Below are positions 44,380-53,305 of a stretch of DNA of 64,000 nucleotides, one piece after another (positions within the stretch are counted from its first letter, which is position 1; each line of letters starts with the position of its first letter). Source of the DNA: Ruegeria profundi (lineage in GTDB: Bacteria; Pseudomonadota; Alphaproteobacteria; Rhodobacterales; Rhodobacteraceae); assembly GCF_001507545.1 (NCBI RefSeq), contig NZ_LQBP01000002.1:372001-436000 (forward strand), read 5' to 3'. The notes beneath the pieces are model-generated. The model saw nothing but the letters and a program-made list of their open reading frames with translations, searched no databases and was not told where the DNA came from. The position numbers were made by a program, and so were the translations under genes.

Positions 44380-46062
44380 TTCGCCGTAATTGCGCGCCTT
44401 GGACATTTTACCAATCCCCGGGTTGAACGAATTGGTCGGATCGCACCGTTTGTAATGGGCCGCCAGATCGGGCTTGGCCTCGTACAGGTGGCCAACATTA
44501 TGTTCTGCCGGGTATTCCGCTCCGCGTTCATCCAGAATTTTGAGCATAGCAGCCTTGATCTTTTTAGGGTCACATCCCTTTTTGACGATATAATCCTGAT
44601 GCATCACATGGCACATCAGGTGGCCGTAGTAGACTTTGCCCAAAAGCTGATCCGTGATCTCGGCGGGCAGAGTTTCGAACCAGTCACGATCATTGCGGCG
44701 CAGCGCGATATCCAGCGCCAGGATCTCTTCGACCTCAGCCGCATGAACATGGCCATACCGCACGGCGGCACCAGCGGCGGCAAACCGATGCAATCCAGCA
44801 ATCTTGGCTTCGCGCGGCGTGCAGGTGACAAACTTTGCACCGCGGTTTTCGAAGAAACCGGGCAGAAACCCAGATGCCTCTTCGATACCGCCATCGTGCA
44901 TTTTCAGGATGAGGTGGTGTTCGTACTTGTCACGAAACTCATGCAGGAATTTCGGCAGATGCTCGGGCCATAGACGCGAGGCAATCTGCATGAATTTGTC
45001 CGTAAACCCTCGGGTCAAGGCGAACTTGTTCAGACGCGAGTCCACCGCGCCCTTTAATGCAAAAAACATCGGAAGCCGGTCGGTTCCCAGCTTGTCGATC
45101 ATCACCAGCGTGTCCTTGCCGTATTTCGCGGCGATGTCGAAACACTCGCGGTGTACGTATTCGGCTGAAACCGGCAAGGTTTCGAAGTTTTTCAGGATGT
45201 GACGCCGCAATTCTGTCAGGTCAGCGGGATCGTTTGTTCCGATGTAGAAAACCTGCTCGCGGTCATAGGTCGGGAATGTGTCAAGCCGGACTGCGAAAAC
45301 CGCCAGCTTGCCCGCGCAGCCGGACGCCTCAAACAACAGGCGATCATCGTTGTTATAGCGCGAAGGTGTATCCGCATCGACATCTCGCAAGATCGTGGTG
45401 TAATCCGGGTCCGAGGCATTGCGGCCCTCGGGCGTGGGGGCGTTCTTGTCGAAATCTCCAGCTTCAAGCCGCGTCAGGATTTCCTCGGGAGAGTTGCCCA
45501 GATCCAGACCCAGATGGTTCACCAGCGTCAGTTCGCCCTCTGCGGTAATCTGGGCGAACAATGCAAGCTCGGTATAGCTGGGGCCGCGTTCGCATAGTGA
45601 GCCGCCCGAGTTGTTGCAAACCCCGCCCAGAATCGAAGCGCCGATGCTGGACGAGCCGATCACGGAATGAGGTGTCCGCCCCAACGGGCGCAGCTGCTTT
45701 TCCAGCTCAAACAGTGACGCGCCCGGAAAACTAAGCACCTGCTGCCCACCTTGCAAAAGGTGCAAAGCATTCATTCGGCTCACGTTGATTAAAACAACGT
45801 CGCGGTCATAACCGCCTTTGGGTGTGGACCCTTCTGTCAGGCCGGTATTTGAGGCTTGCATGATGACGATCTTGTCGGCTGCGACACAGGCCTGCAGCAC
45901 CTTCCACTGTTCCAGCAGGCCACCGGGTTGAACGACACACAGCGCCTGACCCGCGCCCGAGCGAAAGCCGCGCCGGAACCTTTCTGTGGCGCGCTCTCCC
46001 GTCAGGACGTGGCGCGATCCGACGATCGAGCGAAAGAGTTTGATCAATGCGTCATTGGTCAT
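44365..46062 (-). CDS. dld: Quinone-dependent D-lactate dehydrogenase
   Basis: 565 residues, the length of the peripheral-membrane FAD enzyme Dld. The FAD-binding PCMH-type domain (about 35-215) shows MQASNTGLTEGSTP and GASILGGVCNNSGGS; the C-terminal membrane-binding and cap domains follow, with MHDGGIEEA and AEHNVGHLYEA. It oxidises D-lactate to pyruvate, feeding the quinone pool. It is 18 bases after the L-lactate dehydrogenase gene, so both enantiomers are handled by one operon. Confidence 0.93.
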   Translation of the reverse strand: MTNDALIKLFRSIVGSRHVLTGERATERFRRGFRSGAGQALCVVQPGGLLEQWKVLQACVAADKIVIMQASNTGLTEGSTPKGGYDRDVVLINVSRMNALHLLQGGQQVLSFPGASLFELEKQLRPLGRTPHSVIGSSSIGASILGGVCNNSGGSLCERGPSYTELALFAQITAEGELTLVNHLGLDLGNSPEEILTRLEAGDFDKNAPTPEGRNASDPDYTTILRDVDADTPSRYNNDDRLLFEASGCAGKLAVFAVRLDTFPTYDREQVFYIGTNDPADLTELRRHILKNFETLPVSAEYVHRECFDIAAKYGKDTLVMIDKLGTDRLPMFFALKGAVDSRLNKFALTRGFTDKFMQIASRLWPEHLPKFLHEFRDKYEHHLILKMHDGGIEEASGFLPGFFENRGAKFVTCTPREAKIAGLHRFAAAGAAVRYGHVHAAEVEEILALDIALRRNDRDWFETLPAEITDQLLGKVYYGHLMCHVMHQDYIVKKGCDPKKIKAAMLKILDERGAEYPAEHNVGHLYEAKPDLAAHYKRCDPTNSFNPGIGKMSKARNYGEENAA

Positions 46063-46080
46063 TTCGGCTCTTGCCTCTGA

Positions 46081-47232
46081 CTAGGTTGTTCGAAAGCGGA
46101 TATTTTCGCGGCTCAGTTGGTCGACGCTGGTGACGCCCATAAGTTTCATGTCGCGTTCAATCTCGGCACGCATCAGACCCAAGGCCCGCTCTACCCCCGC
46201 CTGACCTGCCGCAGCCAAAGGATAAAGATAATGCCGCCCAACGCCAACTGCTTTGGCCCCAAGCGACAGTGCTTTCAGAACATGGGTTCCGCGTTGCACA
46301 CCGCTGTCCATCATCACGTCCAGCTTATCACCAACCGCGTCCACGATCTCGGACAGTTGATCAAAAGGCGTGCGTGACCCGTCAAGCTGACGGCCACCGT
46401 GGTTTGAAAGGATGATACCGGTGCACCCAATCTCGGCTGCACGCTTGGCATCTTCGACAGTCATGACACCCTTCAGGCAAAACTGTCCATCCCAATCGCG
46501 CACCATCTGGGCCACATCATCCCAGTTCATCGACGGGTCCAGCATATCGGTAAAATACCCACCAATAGAACTGGCACCACCGCCCATATCCACATGCTCT
46601 TCCAACTGCGGCAGGCGGAATTTCTCATGCGTTACGTAGTTGATCCCCCACATCGGCTTGATCGCAAACTGAATCATGCCGCCCAGCGTAAGGCGGAACG
46701 GGATCGAGAAGCCGGTGCGTAGGTCACGCTCGCGATTTCCACCAGTGATACTGTCGACGGTCAGCATCATGACCTCGACCCCGGCCTCTTTCGCGCGTTG
46801 CATCATGGCCGCGTTCAAACCGCGATCCTTGTGGAAATAGAATTGATAGACCTGCGGGTTCTTGTGTTTTTGCCGAAGTTCCTCAAGCGAGACTGTACCC
46901 AACGAGGAGACGCCGAACATAGTCCCGTACTTCTCGGCCGCTGCCGCAACGGCGCGCTCCCCCTGATGGTGGAACAGGCGTTGCAATGCTGTGGGCGAGC
47001 AATAGACCGGCATATCCAGTTTCTGCCCCATCACGGTAACGGACATGTCCACATCCGACACCCCACGCAAGACGGAAGGCAAGAGATCGCAGCGTTCAAA
47101 CGCGTTGGTATTTTCGCGGTATGTCACCTCATCATCCGCGCCACCGTCGATATAGTTGAAAATTGGCCCCGGCAGCCGCTGCTTGGCCAGTCGCCGAAAG
47201 TCGTGGAAGTTATGGCATTGGCTCAGACGCAT
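46081..47232 (-). CDS. lldD: FMN-dependent L-lactate dehydrogenase
   Basis: 383 residues of the alpha-hydroxy-acid oxidase family. FMN barrel motifs include the catalytic ILSNHGGRQLDGSRTPFD (His and Arg) and MDSGVQRGTHVLKAL. GGAG precedes the start. It oxidises L-lactate to pyruvate at the membrane and is the first gene of the lactate operon. No LldR-type regulator or lactate permease is adjacent. Confidence 0.92.
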   Translation of the reverse strand: MRLSQCHNFHDFRRLAKQRLPGPIFNYIDGGADDEVTYRENTNAFERCDLLPSVLRGVSDVDMSVTVMGQKLDMPVYCSPTALQRLFHHQGERAVAAAAEKYGTMFGVSSLGTVSLEELRQKHKNPQVYQFYFHKDRGLNAAMMQRAKEAGVEVMMLTVDSITGGNRERDLRTGFSIPFRLTLGGMIQFAIKPMWGINYVTHEKFRLPQLEEHVDMGGGASSIGGYFTDMLDPSMNWDDVAQMVRDWDGQFCLKGVMTVEDAKRAAEIGCTGIILSNHGGRQLDGSRTPFDQLSEIVDAVGDKLDVMMDSGVQRGTHVLKALSLGAKAVGVGRHYLYPLAAAGQAGVERALGLMRAEIERDMKLMGVTSVDQLSRENIRFRTT

Positions 47233-47603
47233 ATTTCACGCTCCGTAACAGGCGACCCAAGGCAGCCGACTGGCAAGGAATGGCAAGAGAAGGGCCAACG
47301 CCAAACCGACCAACTGCGGCACCACCAAGGGTATGACGCGTTTTTGCACACGCATCAACTTGATCCGGTGCTGGCAGAGGCATTTCACCAATAGTGACAC
47401 AAAGCGAACCGGCCGCGCTTGCGACTTGATCCGTTGCTGTAAAAGTCTGAGACAACAATCTGCGCGGCGTCAGTCAATTGTCTCGTAAAAATTCGACATA
47501 TCAGTGTGATTTGACAAACCACAGTTGCAGGGTAGGCTGGTGTCACGAAGGCCGTTGTACGATTGATTTTGTTTTGCGCCTCTTCAGAGGCTTGGGTGTA
47601 TAG
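47233..47603. other. Divergent intergenic region (371 bases)
   Basis: No gene is supported. It must hold the lldD promoter and the GMC promoter. Visible elements are a spaced inverted repeat GAGACAA / TTGTCTC (47449-47455, 47478-47484) and the small palindrome GCCTCT-TC-AGAGGC (47578-47591) just before the GMC start. Confidence 0.45.
47511..47538 (+). promoter_or_regulatory. Candidate promoter of the GMC dehydrogenase operon
   Basis: Perfect TTGACA at 47511-47516, then TAGGCT at 47533-47538 after 16 bases. The -35 is strong and the -10 weak. It lies about 65 bases upstream of the start codon at 47604. Confidence 0.4.
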
Positions 47604-49016
47604 ATGAATCGCATTGAACTTGCGGAGGTCGCGTCCCGCGAATGGGATGTGATCGTTGTCGGTAGCAGTTTTGCTGCAATGTTTTTTGCACATGCTTTGC
47701 CGCTGGATTTGGACGTGCTTGTCATTGAAAAAGGTGCGTTTCGTTCTCACGAAGCGCAGCTTCGGGATGGCTGGGGCGCCAGGGAAACAATCGCGCAACG
47801 CAACACTTCGGGTTTTGAAAAAAAATGGCTGAGTTTTTCAGTCTTCGGCGGAAATTCCAACTATTGGCATGGGGACACGCCGCGATTTCACCCAGATGAT
47901 TTCCAGATGAATTCACTGTTTGGCGTCGGGATGGACTGGCCATTCGGTTACGATGATCTTAGCCCTTATTATGAGCGGGCCGAAACTTTGATGGAGGTTG
48001 CTGGCGGCAAATCAAACCACATTATACCGCGCGCCAATCCGCATCCCTATCCGCCGCATCCAATGTCCCGTTCCGACAAGGTTCTGCGGAATTACAGCCC
48101 GTCGTGGGTTCCGCTGCCGACCGCGCGCGCGAGTGGTGGAACGCGGCCAAATTGTTGCGCGAACGGCGTATGCCGTATTTGCCCGGCAGGCGCAAAGTTC
48201 ACGATCCTGAACGGTTTTGATCAGCTTGCACATCCGCGGGCCAGCTACGTCTTGGAAACAGAGTTCCGGGAGTTGGTGATCGAAGGTGGTCGGGCAACAT
48301 ATGGCATATTGCGTGGACCAAACGAGCAAGAGATCAAGGTCAAAGGCAGCATGTTCGCGCTGGGGGCCAATGCCATCTTCAACACTGCCATTCTGCTACG
48401 CTCCGGTGTGACGTCACCGGCGCTGGGACGGTATCTGCATGAGGAAGCCTCTCAGAGGGTGGTTGTCGATACGGCCACGATCAAGAACTACTTTGGCGGC
48501 ACCTCTGAAACCAGCCACGGATATCATTTCTATCACGACACCGACCGATCGGAAGCCGCCGCTGTGCTGATCGAAAGCACGAACGCGATGCCCGACATTC
48601 GCGAAGAAGTCGGCAAATGGACCAACAGGTTGGTTCTGACCCTTGCGGCCGAGGATTTGCCTCTTGCCGAAAACAGGGTTCTACTTGAAAATGACGTTCC
48701 GGTCGTCGAGTGGACGGGCCACCATCCTTATGCATACAAGGGATTGCAGCGCGCGTTGGAGGGTCTGCCGGGCATCATTCCGGACACTCTCGACGGTATG
48801 ACAGTCAGCGGCATTTTACCCAGCCAGGCCCACATCCAGGGCACGCACCGCATCAGTACCGACCCTGCAGAAGGGGTCGTGGATGAATATCTAAAGCTGC
48901 ACGAGGCTCCGAACGTCTTTGCTTTGGGCGCCGGGGCGTTTCCGACCTGCTCACCGGCAAATCCGTCCCTGACTCTGTCTGCATTATCCTTACGCGCGGC
49001 GGAGGTAGTACGATGA
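47604..49016 (+). CDS. GMC-family dehydrogenase large subunit with Cys cluster
   Basis: 470 residues. N-terminal FAD fold WDVIVVGSSFAAMFFA; GMC motifs FGGNSNYWHG and the C-terminal NALGAGAFPTCSPANPSLTLSAL region (in part), with a catalytic His in QAHIQGTHR. A cysteine cluster, Cys184, Cys185, Cys190 and Cys193 (CCANGVCRIC), resembles the Fe-S cluster site of bacterial FAD glucose and fructose dehydrogenases. That suggests a dehydrogenase passing electrons out rather than an oxidase. A Tat-exported small subunit gene follows with a 4-base overlap. No cytochrome c subunit gene is adjacent. The substrate is unknown. Confidence 0.8.
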   Translation: MNRIELAEVASREWDVIVVGSSFAAMFFAHALPLDLDVLVIEKGAFRSHEAQLRDGWGARETIAQRNTSGFEKKWLSFSVFGGNSNYWHGDTPRFHPDDFQMNSLFGVGMDWPFGYDDLSPYYERAETLMEVAGGKSNHIIPRANPHPYPPHPMSRSDKVLRNYSPSWVPLPTARASGGTRPNCCANGVCRICPAGAKFTILNGFDQLAHPRASYVLETEFRELVIEGGRATYGILRGPNEQEIKVKGSMFALGANAIFNTAILLRSGVTSPALGRYLHEEASQRVVVDTATIKNYFGGTSETSHGYHFYHDTDRSEAAAVLIESTNAMPDIREEVGKWTNRLVLTLAAEDLPLAENRVLLENDVPVVEWTGHHPYAYKGLQRALEGLPGIIPDTLDGMTVSGILPSQAHIQGTHRISTDPAEGVVDEYLKLHEAPNVFALGAGAFPTCSPANPSLTLSALSLRAAEVVR

Positions 49017-49468
49017 TAATTTCAAGACGTAGCGCATTGCTTGGAGGCGTATGTCTGGCAACCGTGATCGGCGGGCTTCGGTTTGCCCTTCAACCGGGCG
49101 CGATCAAAGCCCACGCGCAGCAGGTCATCGCGCGCGTTTATGGCCCGGAAATCGCCGAAAAGCCTGCAACTGAGGAGTTCACAAGCGCCTATGAGAGCTT
49201 TTTGATCAACAAGGGTATGCCCGGTCACGTTGCCAATGCAATCTTCAACCTGAAGGGGGGAAATCTTCCCTACGTGGATGACGAAAAGGCGAAACTGGAT
49301 AGAAGTATTGTTGTCAAATTCGCGACCTCAACCAATGTCGTGCTTTCAACTGAGACCGGATCTGACCTGGAGTTTTTCGGAATTTTCCACCCAATCACGA
49401 ATAGCTGCATCAATCAATTGTCACACAATGGACTGGTCTGGGCAGAACCGATCGCACAATCCGGGTGA
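49013..49468 (+). CDS. Tat-exported small (gamma-type) subunit of the GMC dehydrogenase
   Basis: 151 residues. A twin-arginine signal peptide (ISRRSALLGGVCLATVIGG) covers about 1-37, ending near AHA. The short mature part resembles the small subunits of bacterial FAD-dependent sugar dehydrogenases, which carry the cofactor-loaded catalytic subunit through the Tat system as a hitchhiker. The catalytic subunit gene upstream has no signal peptide of its own, consistent with that. Similarity is weak by eye, so the call rests mainly on context, size and signal. Confidence 0.62.
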   Translation: MIISRRSALLGGVCLATVIGGLRFALQPGAIKAHAQQVIARVYGPEIAEKPATEEFTSAYESFLINKGMPGHVANAIFNLKGGNLPYVDDEKAKLDRSIVVKFATSTNVVLSTETGSDLEFFGIFHPITNSCINQLSHNGLVWAEPIAQSG

Positions 49469-49846
49469 GCTCCGCCAGATTGCGGGATGCTCGGTCAAGG
49501 CCATATCTACGCGGTACTGTCGAGAAGGTTCGACAGTATCCGCCACATCGACAAGAAACGGTGGAACAATCGGACTGCAAGCAAATATGCAGCGTTGAAA
49601 GGACTACCGAGTATCTTCGGAGTTTTCGTCCCCTAAACTCCGCCGCATAAACTCCGCATGTCCTTGGGGCCATCCGCACAGTCAAGAACCACCTTATCCA
49701 CAACATGAAAACAGACGCTCAGGAAGAGATCGAGCTTATGTACAAAACGTTCGCTCTGGCCGCATGAAACCTATGAAATCGGAAACCACGCGACCAGAAC
49801 GCGTTCACGTAATTGTCCGGATTAGTCAAAGCTTGGCTTTTTGGTT
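49469..49846. other. Intergenic region with possible gene remnants (378 bases)
   Basis: Between convergent genes. No intact gene is supported. Two short plus-strand frames look protein-like but lack starts: one ending at about 49636 with basic residues (RHIDKKRWNNRTASKY), and one from 49651 to 49767 (AIRTVKNHLIHNMKTD, then an acidic helix). They may be remnants of a decayed gene. I cannot assign a family, and no inverted terminal repeats are seen. Confidence 0.3.
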
Positions 49847-50752
49847 CTACCCCGAGACAAAGCACGCCAATGCTGTCGCAAGCTTTTCTGACCGCTTGAT
49901 GTTTTCCACGTCAGAAATGATGAACTCGCTGACCAATGCCTCGATCAGGGCCAGGCCCGGCAACGATGAGGAGGACAGGACAGGGTGTGCGGCTGGGGCG
50001 AGAAGCAGCTCGCTGCAGTGCGGAACAATCGGGGCCACCCTTGCGTCGGTCAGGCCCAAAACACGCGCGCCGTTTTCCTTGCAATACCGCGTTAATGGCA
50101 CAACGTCTGCGGAATACCGGGGGAAGGTGATCGCAATCAGAAGATCAGACTCTGAAACTGCCACAAGCCGGGCTGCGGCGGCCTCGGTTCCGCCAAGGTC
50201 GACCACGCTGTGCACGCCTTCACGATAGGGTTGCAGCCCGAGACTGAGTATCGCAGCCAGATGTGCGCTCAGACCAAATCCCATCACCCAGACCTGCCGC
50301 GCATCTGCGATCAACTTGCACGCGGTAGAAATGGCACGAAGCATCTCGGCATCAGTTAGCAACTGCATTTGCGCATGGGCCGAGGCCAGGCTTTCGCCAG
50401 CTGCCCCCGGACCCGGACCCGGCGCGCTAAACCTAAGCCCAAGCTTCGACACCGGTACGATCAGCTCATGCACGGCTTCAGCGACTTGGGCGCGAAACTG
50501 GGCATAGCCGTCGACGCCAATCTCCTTCACATAACGGCTGATCGTCGCGGCCGAGATTCCTGTCGCCGCCGACAAATCTTCGATACCGCGCGTCGCAACA
50601 AAGACCGGATCTTGAAGGATCAGGTCCGACAGCCGACGCTGCGACGCCGACCCTTCGGTCTTTAGCACCGTGATGCGCCGCCCGATTTCAGACTCTGCGA
50701 ACTTCTGGTCAGCAGAGACCGACCAGGCTTGAGTTGACATTTTTTCTTTCAT
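49847..50752 (-). CDS. MurR/RpiR-family transcriptional regulator
   Basis: 301 residues. N-terminal helix-turn-helix (about 30-105, ATGISAATISRYVKEIGVDGYAQF in part) and C-terminal SIS sugar-phosphate-isomerase-like domain (about 150-290, WVMGFGLSAHLAAIL; AITFPRYSADVV). A second ATG four codons in is equally possible. It is divergent from the cyanophycinase gene and may control it. Its SIS domain would normally bind a sugar phosphate, though some family members sense amino-acid derivatives. Confidence 0.88.
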   Translation of the reverse strand: MKEKMSTQAWSVSADQKFAESEIGRRITVLKTEGSASQRRLSDLILQDPVFVATRGIEDLSAATGISAATISRYVKEIGVDGYAQFRAQVAEAVHELIVPVSKLGLRFSAPGPGPGAAGESLASAHAQMQLLTDAEMLRAISTACKLIADARQVWVMGFGLSAHLAAILSLGLQPYREGVHSVVDLGGTEAAAARLVAVSESDLLIAITFPRYSADVVPLTRYCKENGARVLGLTDARVAPIVPHCSELLLAPAAHPVLSSSSLPGLALIEALVSEFIISDVENIKRSEKLATALACFVSG

Positions 50753-50768
50753 TTTGTATTCGATGAAA
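50747..50768. promoter_or_regulatory. Inverted repeat TTTCAT-N10-ATGAAA, candidate RpiR operator
   Basis: Perfect 6+6 inverted repeat overlapping the start codon of the RpiR gene, on the side facing the cyanophycinase gene. Its position suggests autoregulation and control of the divergent transcript. The rest of the 280-base gap to 51033 has an AT-rich patch (about 50750-50790) and a doubtful short frame but no clear promoter. Confidence 0.35.
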
Positions 50769-51032
50769 AATAATCAATCATACTATAAACCAGCGACCAA
50801 TGGCACTCAAGAGCCGACGCCTGGTGGATGCGTACCGTAGTGGTGCCATCAAACAGGGCCTCAAACACGTAATCAAGACAATGGGCACCCGCCATGCGTA
50901 TGCAATGGCGCTCTGGCAGGGGTTAGCGGACGTAACGCCTGCGCCCGTTGTCACAACGGGGTCACTTTGGGCGCGGGACGACTGGAACCATCGCCGCCGG
51001 GCGTATCCCGGCTACTTAAGGGAGAGAAGACC

Positions 51033-52343
51033 GTGACAACTACCATAAATATCATCCAGATGACCGGCCCTATGGCGCGTCGCAGCATTCTGGCAGTCGG
51101 CCTGGCCGCAACTGCGGCCCTGGCTTGGATGCCTGCTGCGCCTGCCTTGGCCGATAGCAATTCTGGCGGCGGTCTTTTACTTGTCGGCGGCGCGCTCCGC
51201 GCATCCAACACGGCCGTTTACGAGCGTTTCATTTCGATGGCCGGTGGCGTTGATACTGCACGTATCGGAGTGATCCCGGCCGCATCGGGCAAGCCTTATC
51301 GCAACGCTCGCAAATTCCTGGATGAGATGGCCGCGTTGGGTATTTCCGAGGACCGGCTGACCCTTTTGCCAATTTCCGTCAAAGACGACAGCAAAACTGA
51401 CGAGGACGAATCAACTTGGGTAGACAATGGCGACAACCCAGAGGTCGTGGCCCAGATAGACGGGCTAAGCGCGATCTGGATGATCGGCGGGGACCAGATG
51501 CGTTTGCGCCAAACGCTTCTGAACGCCGAAGGCAAAGCACGACCCGCGGCCGAGGCGATGTCACGCGTTCTGGCACGCGGCGGTGTGATCGGCGGCACCA
51601 GCGCTGGCGCGGCGATCATGAGCCAGGCTATGATCGCCTCGGGCGACAGCTATTCCGCGCTAACGGTGGGTTTCGCCGATACCTACGGGTCATCCGCGGA
51701 ACAGGATTATGGCCCGGTCTGGCTTGATACCGGTCTTGGCATCTTTGAACATGGCGTGATTGACCAGCATTTCGACCGCCAAGCCCGCTATGGCCGTCTG
51801 GTTGCAACCACCTACAAGCACCGCGACACCACACCGCTTGGGTTCGGGATCGAGGAGAACACCGCACTTGTCGTGACCGGCAACACCGCCGAAGTGCTCG
51901 GCAGCGGCGGAGTGCACGTGATCGATGTGCGCGGCGCTGAGCGCAGCGAGGATGGCAGCTATAACAACGTCCGCGTCAGCTTTTTCCAACAGGGCGACGG
52001 CTGGACCTTTGGCGAAGGCTTTGTGAACACCTCCGGGAAATACGATACAATTGGTGGCGACGAGTATTTCCAGACCCCCGATCCGGCCGTCTCTGGCGTT
52101 TTCAGCCGCAACGCCACGCTGAAGCACTTTGTCTCTTATGACCTGGTAGACAACGCCTCAGCCAGCGAAGTCGTGACGTACCTGTTCAACCCACGGATTT
52201 CCGACAAAGGGTTCGAGCTGCGCTTTAGCCAGGACGAGAGCACCAAGGGCTATTGGAAGGCGCTGGATGGACAGGCCGACAGTTATGCCTACACCAATGT
52301 GCGTCTCGACATCACGCCGGTCACGGTCGCGATCTCAAAGTAA
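51033..52343 (+). CDS. Exported cyanophycinase (peptidase S51 family)
   Basis: 436 residues from GTG 51033, with GGGAGAG upstream; an internal ATG at 51060 is an alternative. A signal peptide with twin Arg (ARRSILAVGLAATAALA) ends near ALA-D. The S51 core has WMIGGDQMRLRQT, nucleophile serine in GGTSAGAAIMS, FDRQARYGRL and GIEENTALVV. Longer than cytosolic CphB (about 270), it matches the extracellular CphE type, with an added C-terminal domain of about 130 residues. It would hydrolyse cyanophycin to beta-Asp-Arg dipeptides outside the cytoplasm. No isoaspartyl dipeptidase gene is adjacent. Confidence 0.85.
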   Translation: MTTTINIIQMTGPMARRSILAVGLAATAALAWMPAAPALADSNSGGGLLLVGGALRASNTAVYERFISMAGGVDTARIGVIPAASGKPYRNARKFLDEMAALGISEDRLTLLPISVKDDSKTDEDESTWVDNGDNPEVVAQIDGLSAIWMIGGDQMRLRQTLLNAEGKARPAAEAMSRVLARGGVIGGTSAGAAIMSQAMIASGDSYSALTVGFADTYGSSAEQDYGPVWLDTGLGIFEHGVIDQHFDRQARYGRLVATTYKHRDTTPLGFGIEENTALVVTGNTAEVLGSGGVHVIDVRGAERSEDGSYNNVRVSFFQQGDGWTFGEGFVNTSGKYDTIGGDEYFQTPDPAVSGVFSRNATLKHFVSYDLVDNASASEVVTYLFNPRISDKGFELRFSQDESTKGYWKALDGQADSYAYTNVRLDITPVTVAISK

Positions 52344-52350
52344 CCACGCA

Positions 52351-52386
52351 GGACCCCGGAGGCTAATTCCCGTCGCGCCGGGGTCC
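52351..52386 (+). terminator. Terminator-like hairpin after the cyanophycinase gene
   Basis: GGACCCCGG (52351-52359) and CCGGGGTCC (52378-52386) form a perfect 9-pair stem with an 18-base loop, 8 bases after the stop. There is no clean U run. It separates this gene from the convergent IclR gene. Confidence 0.55.
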
Positions 52387-52490
52387 ATCCCAAACCTTTT
52401 CGGGTTCGGCAGATCACTATGAAACAAGTCGGCTTTGCTGCACACGCCAAATGACGCTCTCAGCGCGTTGCCAGTAGCAGACGCGCGATG

Positions 52491-53273
52491 CTATTTGGAC
52501 GAAAGCTGCTTACCCGCCACCATTAGCCGTTCCGCGTAGTCATTCTCCAACTCTTCGGGTGAGACAAGGAAAGACGGCCCACCGACGTTGAGGCCGTAGA
52601 TCGTCGAGCCATCCAGCGACGTCACAGGAACCGCGATTGCGTTGATCTCTTTCTTCCAGTCGCCAAAGCTGCGCACATAGCCAAGTGTTTCATAGTCGCC
52701 TACGGCAATATCGACACTCGCCTGGATGCGGGCCTTTTGCTCCGGGAACTCCGCAGCCCCTAACGAAACAGCCGCTGCCCTTGCGTCTGGCTCAAGGCGG
52801 GCAAGTATGGCCCGTCCAACAGCCGAGTAAAAAAGAGGCAACCGCGCGCCGACATAAAGCGACAATGTCACCGCTTGGGTAGACTTTTGCGTTGCAACAT
52901 AAATCGCTCGGTTTCCCACCTGCTCTGCCAGAGCAACGGTGACGTAGGGGTTGGGCCCGACGCTCAGCGCTTCCATTTCAGGCAGATAAAGTTCGCTGAC
53001 ACTCATGGCGGAAAGCGCACTGAATCCCAGTTGCAACACCTTTGCGCCCAGCCGGTATTCCCCGGACTCAGGGTTACGAACCAAATGGCCGGTTCGGGTC
53101 AAAGTGTGTGTAAGCCGCGACACGGTAGGTTTCGCGAGGCCTGATCGCGTGGCCAAAGCCGAATTCGAGAGATAACGGCTTTGGCCATCAAAGGCGGAGA
53201 GTATATCCAGCCCGCGCGCCAAGGCGGTCACAAATTGCCGATCAGTTTCAGCGTCGCCCTCAAATTTCTCCAT
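52491..53273 (-). CDS. IclR-family transcriptional regulator
   Basis: 260 residues. N-terminal winged helix (about 12-75, SGLAKPTVSRLTHTLTRTG) and effector domain (about 85-250). It is divergent from the TAXI-TRAP and beta-oxidation operon, with two matching palindromes in the gap, so it is almost certainly its regulator. The effector is probably the imported acid or its CoA derivative (inference). Confidence 0.92.
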   Translation of the reverse strand: MEKFEGDAETDRQFVTALARGLDILSAFDGQSRYLSNSALATRSGLAKPTVSRLTHTLTRTGHLVRNPESGEYRLGAKVLQLGFSALSAMSVSELYLPEMEALSVGPNPYVTVALAEQVGNRAIYVATQKSTQAVTLSLYVGARLPLFYSAVGRAILARLEPDARAAAVSLGAAEFPEQKARIQASVDIAVGDYETLGYVRSFGDWKKEINAIAVPVTSLDGSTIYGLNVGGPSFLVSPEELENDYAERLMVAGKQLSSK

Positions 53274-53305
53274 ACAACTTTTCTCCCAAATAATCGCGCC
53301 ATCAT

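Noticed and set aside
50800..51036. 78-residue frame upstream of the cyanophycinase gene whose stop overlaps the GTG start
   Set aside because: No ribosome site and no recognisable family; the overlap is probably chance, although a leader peptide cannot be excluded.
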